DNA of 5,314 nucleotides. Source: Casp-Chloro-G3 sp002816715 (GTDB lineage: Bacteria > Chloroflexota > Dehalococcoidia > Lucifugimonadales > UBA3495). The notes under the pieces were generated by a model. It was not told the origin of the DNA. It worked only from the letters and a program-made list of their open reading frames with translations, and ran no database searches. The number at the start of each line of letters is the position of its first letter. The first letter of the stretch is position 1. Below are positions 1 to 5,225 of this stretch, in pieces. Location of the stretch: contig JAQBUV010000126.1 in NCBI GenBank assembly GCA_027623815.1, forward strand, positions 1 through 5,314, given 5' to 3'. Made by a program: the position numbers and the translations under genes.

Positions 1-101
1 AAGGAGAAGCCCTCGGGCGGTACAATTTCAAACCGCCATCGCAGCCTTGATCTCACCGCCCTTGCGGTACATTATTGCTCCGCCGTTTACACATTAGTTG
101 G

Positions 102-128
102 CGAAAATGATTTCAGCAGACATTTTCG
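102..128. repeat. Perfect 8-bp inverted repeat upstream of dnaG
   Basis: CGAAAATG (102-109) and CATTTTCG (121-128) are exact reverse complements separated by 11 bases. The stem is AT-rich, so it would be a weak RNA hairpin, but the T-rich stretch after it (about 133-143) would fit a terminator of an upstream gene. Alternatively the two half-sites, about 19 bp centre to centre, could be an operator lying 44 bp before the extended -10 site at 172-180. The sequence alone does not decide between these. Confidence 0.35.
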
Positions 129-171
129 GTTGAGTCTTGTTTTCTGGGGGCTTTTCTCAGTTGACCGAAAG

Positions 172-180
172 TGGTAGAAT
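172..180 (+). promoter_or_regulatory. Candidate extended -10 promoter for dnaG-rpoD
   Basis: TGGTAGAAT gives the extended -10 dinucleotide TG, one base, then TAGAAT (5 of 6 matches to TATAAT). There is no good -35 at 17 bp. A TTGACC at 161-166 is a good -35 hexamer by sequence but is only 8 bp from this -10, so it cannot pair with it. A start around 187 would leave a 5' leader of about 130 bases. A primary sigma factor with canonical region 2 could use such a site. Confidence 0.35.
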
Positions 181-234
181 GATACTTGGGAAGCTCCGCC
201 TTTTACAAACTAACGATCATATCGGGCAGTTTTG

Positions 235-240
235 CATAAT
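235..240 (+). promoter_or_regulatory. Alternative -10 hexamer closer to dnaG
   Basis: CATAAT matches TATAAT at 5 of 6 positions and would start transcription about 70 bases before dnaG. No -35 hexamer sits at the normal distance (16-18 bp upstream is roughly AACGAT); TTTACA at 202-207 is 27 bp away, which is too far. It is listed as a weaker alternative to the site at 172-180. Confidence 0.2.
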
Positions 241-315
241 CTGGTGGTCATTGGGGCGCTAAGACACGAACACTGTAATTAACTCAGGCCAATACCTTGG
301 GGCGGACGGCGAAGC

Positions 316-2202
316 ATGAGCGTGGTTGACGATATAAAAAGCCGTCTGGACATTCTTGAGGTGGTCTCTAGTCACACAGCCTTGCAACGGTCTGGTAAGT
401 CCTACAAGGCCAACTGCCCTTTCCATCAAGAGAAAACGCCCTCCTTCTTTGTGTTCCCCGACCGACAAAGCTGGCGTTGCTTCGGCGCTTGCGCCACTGG
501 GGGAGACGTCTTCTCCTTCGTGATGAAGACCCAAAACCTGGAATTTGCCGAAACCCTGAAGCAACTGGCCCAGCAGGCCGGAGTAACTCTACCGTCCCGG
601 GAGCGGCGCACTGAAGTACAATCAGCTTTCGATATTAACGAGGCCGCTAAAGAGTACTTCAAGTTGAGGCTGGCATCAGGACAGGGAGCCGAGGCCAGGG
701 CCTATCTGGATCGGAGAGGCCTGGACAAATTAACAATTGAAAAGTTTGAGCTGGGGCTCAGCCCAAAAGACGGAGAGTCGCTGAAGAACCACCTGGTGAA
801 CCAGGGATTCTCGGTGGAACAATTGTCCCAGGCGGGCGTGGTTTCCGGCGGAGACAGCGGCAGGTACCGTGATTTGTTCCGAAACCGGCTGATATTTCCC
901 ATCAGGAACGGTCAAGGTGACCTGGGCGGCTTTGGTGGCCGGGCGTTGGACGATTCCAACCCCAAGTATCTCAACTCGCCCCGCACGCCGGTTTTCGATA
1001 AAGGGAGCATCCTTTATGGACTAAATCTATCTAAGGACGCGATCAGACAGCAGGGCGTTGTGGTAGTTGAAGGCTACATGGACGCCATCATGGCCCATCA
1101 GTACGGGTACGGCAATGTAGTCGCCTCAATGGGCACGGCGTTGACTGAGAACCAGGTAACCGAGATTCGGCGGCTCACCGGTCAGATTACCATGGCGCTG
1201 GATGCCGATGCCGCTGGGCAGCAGGCGACGCTACGCAGTTTGGAGTCCTCTTGGAAGGTGTTCCAGACCCATACGGCGGGCAAAGTCCAAAGCACCACAT
1301 TGTTTCAGAGACAGGACGCCACCAACCTGAAAGTCGCCGTCCTTCCTGATGGACTTGACCCGGACGAAGTGATCCGGCAATCGCCAGAAAACTGGGCCAA
1401 TCTAGTTGAAAACGGCAGACCTCTTTTTGAATATTTGCTGCCAGCTCTATCAAACCAGGTGGACATTTCCAGCCCGCAAGGCAAGGCGTGGGTGTCGCAA
1501 CGGCTATTCAATTTTATCGCGGCGGTGCCGGAGCCGATACAGCAGGACCACTACTTTCAGATGCTGGCGAACCACCTGAAAGTTAGTGAGGACACCCTTC
1601 GGGCCAGCATGAGCCGGGTTATGCCTCCGTCCAGTAATGGGCGGTCGAACTCAGTGCGGAGGACTCAAAATCCGTCTAACCGAGAGTCGGACACCACTTC
1701 TTCGGTTTTTGCCAAGCTGGAAAACGACCCAATTGAAGACCATTGCCTGGCGCGGATATTGCAAAATCCAGAATTGTACGAAAGTATCGGAGATCTCCGA
1801 CCAGAGTATTTCCGCCGGCCAGAAAATCGCGAAATTGTAAACCATATTCTTTATGTCGCCTCGGACGGATTTGATGAATCGGCAATCGCCTGGTTGCAGC
1901 AGACAGTGGAGGAGGAACTAGCGCCACATTTAGAATATCTCTTCGGCAAGGGATTACCCCCTCTGGAACGGCGCGGGGGAACAATTGAAGTAAACGAGAC
2001 AATACATCGACTGGAAGAACGCCATTTGCGCGATCTAAAAGGCGAAGAGGCGATGAGATTCTCCGAGACTGGTGTTGATGGCTTGCTGGAATTGCCCGAC
2101 GACCAGATACTGGAGGAGCAAATACTAGAGATTAATCATCGCATTAAGAAAAACGAAGTAGCACGGAACTGTTTAATCCAGAATGTTTCCGAGAGAAGGT
2201 GA
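316..2202 (+). CDS. dnaG: DNA primase DnaG
   Basis: The enzyme synthesises short RNA primers for replication on single-stranded DNA, working with the replicative helicase DnaB. The 628-residue protein has the complete bacterial architecture. The N-terminal CHC2 zinc site is CPFHQEKTPSF with C34 and H37, completed by C55 and C59 in CFGACATGGD; the second half is CxxxC where the textbook form is CxxC. The catalytic core (about 105-245) has FRNRLIFPI near 188-196 and the conserved block NPKYLNSPRTPVFDKG at 215-230. The Toprim domain has the catalytic glutamate E252 (VEGYMD) and the metal-binding pair D296/D298 (LDADAAG), followed by LPDGLDPDEVI at 343-353. A polar linker at about 436-465 leads to a helical C-terminal domain (466-628) in the place of the DnaB-binding domain. 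The start is fixed by an in-frame TAA at 280-282 with ATG 316 the first start after it; the Shine-Dalgarno is poor (GGCGGA at 302-307). rpoD follows after 6 bases. Confidence 0.97.
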   Translation: MSVVDDIKSRLDILEVVSSHTALQRSGKSYKANCPFHQEKTPSFFVFPDRQSWRCFGACATGGDVFSFVMKTQNLEFAETLKQLAQQAGVTLPSRERRTEVQSAFDINEAAKEYFKLRLASGQGAEARAYLDRRGLDKLTIEKFELGLSPKDGESLKNHLVNQGFSVEQLSQAGVVSGGDSGRYRDLFRNRLIFPIRNGQGDLGGFGGRALDDSNPKYLNSPRTPVFDKGSILYGLNLSKDAIRQQGVVVVEGYMDAIMAHQYGYGNVVASMGTALTENQVTEIRRLTGQITMALDADAAGQQATLRSLESSWKVFQTHTAGKVQSTTLFQRQDATNLKVAVLPDGLDPDEVIRQSPENWANLVENGRPLFEYLLPALSNQVDISSPQGKAWVSQRLFNFIAAVPEPIQQDHYFQMLANHLKVSEDTLRASMSRVMPPSSNGRSNSVRRTQNPSNRESDTTSSVFAKLENDPIEDHCLARILQNPELYESIGDLRPEYFRRPENREIVNHILYVASDGFDESAIAWLQQTVEEELAPHLEYLFGKGLPPLERRGGTIEVNETIHRLEERHLRDLKGEEAMRFSETGVDGLLELPDDQILEEQILEINHRIKKNEVARNCLIQNVSERR

Positions 2203-2203
2203 T
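2196..2203 (+). promoter_or_regulatory. Ribosome-binding site of rpoD embedding the dnaG stop codon
   Basis: AAGGTGAT is almost fully complementary to the 3' end of 16S rRNA (consensus AAGGAGGTGAT) and ends 5 bases before the ATG at 2209. The TGA inside it (2200-2202) is the dnaG stop codon. Ribosomes finishing dnaG would thus be released on the rpoD initiation site, which suggests translational coupling. Confidence 0.75.
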
Positions 2204-2208
2204 ACCAC

Positions 2209-3798
2209 ATGGTAAGACGCAACAGCGGACGTGAACTAAACCCCGAAGATTTCCTTGATTCAAACGAGGAAGAGGAAGGGTCTCCCAACATCCTGGGGAT
2301 GATTGGCCAGGTTCAGGGAGATGAGGAAGAAGAAGACGGGATTGCCGGCGGCAGCAATATTATTCTGATTCCTCCAAAGGGAAATGGCGACGATTCTGAG
2401 GAGCAATGGGATGACACCGGCTCTGACGACGACACTCCCGTGGCCAAGAAAGCGGAAGGCCCAGCCGATTCTGATATCGAAAATGACGATGCCGACTGGG
2501 AAGCCGAGACAGAAACCATGGAAGTGCTGGACGATCCGGTACGCATGTACCTGAGAGAGATTGGCCGAGTCCGTTTGCTAACTTCCAATGACGAAAAGGT
2601 TTTGGCCCGCAAGCTGGAAGGGCAGAAGCACCTGCTGAATCTGGAAAAGGAATTGGCCGAATTGGAGGGCCGACCAGCTACTCCATGGGAAGTGACCCGC
2701 GCCCTACTCCGCCGGATGGTGAAATCGGCTCCTCTGGTTCATGCCTTGGAGAACCAATTAAACTTGCCCCATGAGTTGACTCTTTCGCAAATTGCCGCAG
2801 AACCGAGCCTGCGTGCCGCCATTGACGCCGAAGTCAGCCTCGACATGATCGCCTACATCGCTGATGCCCTCAACGAAGAGGAATCAGAAATCTATAAGAA
2901 GTTGGTCTTCCTCTCATTGGATAGTTGGATTCTACCCACCGCCGCCATCGGGGTCATGGGAGACTGCACATTGGCTGAGTTGGGTCGGAAGCTTGACCAG
3001 CAGGACACCTACGATCAGTTGGAGGCCTCAGACGTAGCGTTCCGGTTGTCATTTGCCAATATCAGAGCTGAAGGAGGCCGCGCCCAGTCCCATCTGACTG
3101 AAGCTAACCTGCGTTTGGTAGTCAGCGTGGCCAAGAAGTACATCGGCCGTGGAATGGCCCTGCTGGACATGATCCAGGAAGGAAACATTGGTCTGATCCG
3201 CGCGGTGGAAAAGTTTGACTACCGGAAGGGGTACAAGTTCAGCACCTACGCCACCTGGTGGATTCGTCAGGCCATCACTCGGGCCATTGCCGACCAGGCC
3301 CGTACCATTCGGATACCGGTGCACATGGTGGAGACCATCAACAAGCTGATGCGACAACACCGCCGGTTGCTCCAGGAATATGGTCGGGAACCAACCCCGG
3401 AGGAAATCGGCCTGGCAATGGAAATTGGGCCGGAGAAGGTTGAGGAAATCCTCAAAATCTCCCAGGAGCCGGTGTCCCTGGAAACTCCCATCGGTGAAGA
3501 GGAGGACTCCCATCTGGGTGACTTCATTGAAGATAGAAATGCTCCCGCACCAGCCGACGCCGCTTCGTTCCAGTTGCTCAAGGAGCAGGTAGAAGAGGTT
3601 CTGCACACTCTTACCGACCGTGAGAGCCGGGTTCTGCAGCTACGGTTTGGTCTAGAGGACGGGCGCAGTCGTACTTTGGAAGAAGTGGGGCGAGAGTTCG
3701 GTGTGACCCGCGAGCGTATCCGTCAAATCGAGGCCAAAGCCCTGCGCAAACTGCGGCACCCCACCCGTTCCCGAAAACTGCGTGACTTCCTGGAGTAA
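2209..3798 (+). CDS. rpoD: RNA polymerase primary sigma factor RpoD (SigA)
   Basis: This is the housekeeping sigma subunit that lets RNA polymerase recognise and melt promoters. The protein is 529 residues. Residues 1-105 are very acidic, with runs of Glu and Asp, and show no clear region 1.1 fold. Region 1.2 begins at DDPVRMYLREIG (108-119). A lineage-variable stretch of about 130 residues separates it from region 2, which starts near 295 (EANLRLVVSVAKKY). Regions 2.3-2.4 carry the primary-sigma signature YATWWIRQAITR (347-358); Q354 and T357 correspond to the residues that read the -10 element. Region 3 runs from about 366 (IRIPVHMVETINKLM) to the SLETPIGEEEDSHLGDFIED segment. Region 4.2 has the helix-turn-helix GVTRERIRQIEAKALRKLR (498-516), with the -35-contacting R501, E502 and R505. 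RpoD follows dnaG in a two-gene operon. The ending (KLRDFLE) is typical of a complete primary sigma. A hairpin terminator overlaps the stop codon. Confidence 0.97.
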   Translation: MVRRNSGRELNPEDFLDSNEEEEGSPNILGMIGQVQGDEEEEDGIAGGSNIILIPPKGNGDDSEEQWDDTGSDDDTPVAKKAEGPADSDIENDDADWEAETETMEVLDDPVRMYLREIGRVRLLTSNDEKVLARKLEGQKHLLNLEKELAELEGRPATPWEVTRALLRRMVKSAPLVHALENQLNLPHELTLSQIAAEPSLRAAIDAEVSLDMIAYIADALNEEESEIYKKLVFLSLDSWILPTAAIGVMGDCTLAELGRKLDQQDTYDQLEASDVAFRLSFANIRAEGGRAQSHLTEANLRLVVSVAKKYIGRGMALLDMIQEGNIGLIRAVEKFDYRKGYKFSTYATWWIRQAITRAIADQARTIRIPVHMVETINKLMRQHRRLLQEYGREPTPEEIGLAMEIGPEKVEEILKISQEPVSLETPIGEEEDSHLGDFIEDRNAPAPADAASFQLLKEQVEEVLHTLTDRESRVLQLRFGLEDGRSRTLEEVGREFGVTRERIRQIEAKALRKLRHPTRSRKLRDFLE

Positions 3799-3815
3799 TC
3801 CAGGGGGCATTTTCT
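3786..3815 (+). terminator. Intrinsic terminator overlapping the rpoD stop codon
   Basis: A 9-bp stem pairs 3786-3794 (CTTCCTGGA) with 3799-3807 (TCCAGGGGG), including two G-U pairs. The four-base loop is GTAA (3795-3798), a GNRA-type stable tetraloop, and it contains the TAA stop of rpoD. TTTTCT follows at 3810-3815 as a short U tract. This should end the dnaG-rpoD transcript, although a terminating ribosome on the stop codon would cover the stem and might reduce its efficiency. Confidence 0.65.
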
Positions 3816-3850
3816 GATTGTGCTTGTTTGGCACCGGGATAAGCAGGGAG

Positions 3851-3898
3851 GCAGCACTGTTAAAATCACCAATAATAGTGCTGCAATCGCCTTTTATT
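3851..3898 (+). terminator. Second, longer hairpin downstream of rpoD, possible back-up terminator
   Basis: GCAGCACT (3851-3858) pairs perfectly with AGTGCTGC (3877-3884). Four inner pairs, G3859-T3876 (wobble), T3860-A3875, T3861-A3874 and A3862-T3873, extend it to 12 bp with a 10-base loop. The T-rich part (CTTTTATT, 3891-3898) starts 6 bases after the stem, so it is an imperfect intrinsic terminator. It may instead be a 3' stabilising hairpin or part of a leader structure. CACCGGGAT (3832-3840) and ATCCGGTG (3907-3914) flank it and can also pair with one bulge. Confidence 0.5.
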
Positions 3899-3912
3899 AA
3901 CAATAAATCCGG

Positions 3913-3921
3913 TGATATACT
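3913..3921 (+). promoter_or_regulatory. Extended -10 promoter of the zinc-ribbon gene
   Basis: TGATATACT combines the extended -10 TG with TATACT (5 of 6 to TATAAT). The -35 region at 17 bp is TTTATT (3893-3898), a weak match, as is usual for extended -10 promoters. Transcription would start near 3928, leaving a leader of about 34 bases before the GTG at 3962. It lies just after the hairpins that end rpoD, so the small gene is likely its own transcription unit. Confidence 0.55.
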
Positions 3922-3949
3922 CGATCCGAGCAAGATGGGTGGAAGTTAG

Positions 3950-3954
3950 GGAGG
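3950..3954 (+). promoter_or_regulatory. Strong Shine-Dalgarno that fixes the GTG start at 3962
   Basis: GGAGG, within AGGGAGGAAG, is 7 bases before GTG 3962. The in-frame ATG at 3977 has only GGG at close range, so the GTG start is preferred and adds five residues (MEDRA). Confidence 0.75.
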
Positions 3955-3961
3955 AAGTTAA

Positions 3962-4174
3962 GTGGAAGATCGGGCAATGCCAAAATGCCAAAAATGTGAT
4001 GTGGGACAGCTGGTCCCATTGTCTGACTACGGCGGTCAGGGCGCAGCCGTTCACTACAAAGCATGGGTGTGTATCAACCCCACCTGCGGGTTCAATATCA
4101 AGATCCGCAATGGCGATATCTACCTGAACGAGCCGATCACCCCCGGCAGCATGAACATCCCTAGAGCGCGTTAG
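3962..4174 (+). CDS. Small zinc-ribbon protein of unknown function
   Basis: I do not recognise a named family. The 70-residue cytoplasmic protein has two cysteine pairs, C9-x2-C12 (CQKC) and C37-x4-C42 (CINPTC), spaced 24 residues apart, as in a zinc ribbon that holds one zinc ion between two knuckles. Between them are LSDYGGQGAAVHYKAWVC, with aromatics before the second knuckle as in many beta-ribbon folds, and after it GFNIKIRNGDIYLNEPI, which reads as two beta strands and a turn. There is no signal peptide or membrane segment. The strong ribosome-binding site and its own extended -10 promoter argue that it is real and expressed. Zinc ribbons of this size often bind RNA, DNA or ribosomes, but nothing here shows which. 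Its place beside rpoD could mean a role in gene expression; that is only inference. The coding frame is clean, with no sign of truncation. Confidence 0.85.
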   Translation: MEDRAMPKCQKCDVGQLVPLSDYGGQGAAVHYKAWVCINPTCGFNIKIRNGDIYLNEPITPGSMNIPRAR

Positions 4175-4333
4175 TTTCTTCGGGCCGCAACTCGGCTGAG
4201 TTGCCTACTGCCTCTCGACTCACGGGTGTGATGTGTGGTTAGGGTTGATGTGGTACGTGTAAGAGAGGGCTTCTCCCAATAAAGTCGCCTTCGGTTATCT
4301 CGTTGCCCACCTTATCCCGGCATTGGAGGTCTG
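4175..4333. other. Spacer between zinc-ribbon and sortase genes, with alternative hairpins
   Basis: No gene is seen. GCAACTC (4187-4193) and GAGTTGC (4198-4204) form a perfect 7-bp hairpin with loop GGCT, 12 bases after the zinc-ribbon stop codon. There is no U tract after it, so it is at best a factor-dependent or weak terminator. TGAGTTG (4197-4203) can pair instead with CGACTCA (4216-4222) with one G-U pair, which would exclude the first hairpin. I found no convincing -35/-10 pair for the sortase gene. GGAGGT at 4325-4330 is its ribosome-binding site. Confidence 0.4.
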
Positions 4334-5215
4334 ATGGAAGCAGGCTACGATTACCTGTTGCTCCGCGGCCGCTTGCAGCGGCGCATGTTCGGATTTACCG
4401 CAGTACTTTTGGTTTCTTTGGGTGTGCTGCTCCTGGCCGGCGGTGGAGCCTATTACGGCTTTGTCGCCAAAGCGCGCGCTGATCTGGCTGACTTGAACGC
4501 TTCATTACCCTCAGCGGCCAGTACATCATTGAGCGGGTCATCCATAGATCAAGACGGTCAAGGTGTGTCTGGCGGTGGGGGCAAGTTTCCTCCGCCCTCC
4601 AGCATATCGGCTCAGGACATCGCTAGGCAGGAACTGCTGGATGGGGACGATATAGACGCCTCCGCTTGGGATGACCCCCTGGGTTACGAACCTCTGGATT
4701 ACCGAGAAGAGGTGCTGCTACAAGGATTCACCCCCATGAGTATGAGTCAAGCTCTACCGCTGGGCAGCCAACCGCAGGCGACTAGAGTTATGCTGCCGGA
4801 ATTGGGCATTGATTCCAGAGTGAGTGAGTTGTCAATACTGAATCTGGAAGACAGCCGGGCCTATCAGACACCGGATAACGCTGTCGGCCATATACCTGAA
4901 TCGGCCAACTCGGGTGAGGCAGGCAGTTCCTGGTTCTTCGGGCACCTGGAAAGTCCGATAGTGGGAGAAGGATCAGTGTTTTTCCAGTTACCCAAAATCG
5001 CCGATCAGTTGAGGAACGGCAAGGAAGTGTTTGTGATAACCGATAACGGCACACGGCAATACTTGTATCAGATCACCTCTACCGAGGTTGTGCATCAGGA
5101 CCAAATGCGCCTGTACGACACGGGTCAAGCCAACATCCACCTGGTGACCTGCGTGCCTCGGCTGGACTACAGCCACCGCCTGATTGCAAATGGCAAACTG
5201 GTGGGAGTGAAGTAG
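4334..5215 (+). CDS. Membrane-anchored sortase (LPXTG-type transpeptidase family)
   Basis: Sortases are cysteine transpeptidases on the outer face of the membrane that cut a C-terminal sorting signal and join the protein to cell-wall or pilus acceptors. This 293-residue protein starts with a positive cytoplasmic tail (RGRLQRR, 11-17), then one hydrophobic anchor at about 19-43, giving type II topology. A low-complexity Ser/Gly/Pro and Asp-rich linker (about 55-150) leads to a C-terminal sortase domain (about 152-293). The catalytic triad can be assigned: H204 in WFFGHLES, C273 in IHLVTC (matching the family TLxTC pattern) and R282 in DYSHRLIANGKL. The ending close after the Arg motif suggests a short-domain class such as D, E or F, but the class cannot be fixed from motifs alone. 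ATG 4334 has GGAGGT at 4325-4330, only 3 bases away. An internal ATG at 4385 (M18) would remove the charged tail and has no comparable ribosome-binding site. No substrate or pilin gene is nearby, so its target is unknown. Confidence 0.9.
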   Translation: MEAGYDYLLLRGRLQRRMFGFTAVLLVSLGVLLLAGGGAYYGFVAKARADLADLNASLPSAASTSLSGSSIDQDGQGVSGGGGKFPPPSSISAQDIARQELLDGDDIDASAWDDPLGYEPLDYREEVLLQGFTPMSMSQALPLGSQPQATRVMLPELGIDSRVSELSILNLEDSRAYQTPDNAVGHIPESANSGEAGSSWFFGHLESPIVGEGSVFFQLPKIADQLRNGKEVFVITDNGTRQYLYQITSTEVVHQDQMRLYDTGQANIHLVTCVPRLDYSHRLIANGKLVGVK

Positions 5216-5225
5216 CAGAAACCAC

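Larger units (their letters stand above)
1..315. other. Leader region upstream of dnaG, no convincing gene
   Basis: I see no recognisable gene here. Frame 1 on the + strand is open from the window edge to a TAG at 175-177, but its roughly 58 codons look like no family I know and the composition is not gene-like, so I do not call it a CDS. On the minus strand a GTG near 68 opens a short frame running off the left edge; it is equally unsupported. What can be seen: small GC-rich inverted repeats (GGCGGT 16-21 with ACCGCC 32-37; ACCGC 55-59 with GCGGT 64-68), an 8-bp palindrome at 102-128, and promoter-like sites at 172-180 and 235-240. The likely role is the end of an upstream unit plus the dnaG promoter and 5' leader. 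Confidence 0.5.

Noticed and set aside
3..14. GGAGAAGCCCTC at 3-14 is the exact reverse complement of 4265-4276
   Set aside because: About one 12-base inverted match is expected by chance in a window of this size, and the flanks do not match, so it is not evidence of a repeat family or element ends.
15..37. GGCGGT...ACCGCC near the left edge as a tRNA arm or terminator
   Set aside because: There is no cloverleaf around it, no T-arm consensus on either strand, and no U tract follows.
1..68. Possible divergent minus-strand gene starting at GTG near 68 and leaving the window
   Set aside because: AAGG lies only about 4 bases before the GTG and only some 20 codons are visible, with no family resemblance.
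1..177. Frame 1 open from the window edge to TAG 175-177, about 58 codons
   Set aside because: The translation has no recognisable motif and lacks a coding look; an open frame of this length at a window edge is common by chance. It also overlaps the palindrome and the extended -10 site.
161..180. TTGACC (161-166) plus TAGAAT (175-180) as a standard promoter
   Set aside because: The spacer would be only 8 bp against the needed 16-18, so the two hexamers cannot work together; the TAGAAT is kept only as an extended -10 site.
3049..3606. 185-codon minus-strand open frame inside rpoD
   Set aside because: It lies antisense to the highly conserved sigma regions 2 and 3; long shadow frames are expected there, and the translation has no motif.
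3912..4127. 71-residue + strand frame overlapping the zinc-ribbon gene
   Set aside because: Its GTG start sits inside the promoter -10 region, it has no ribosome-binding site, and it is out of frame with the cysteine-bearing protein that has a strong one.
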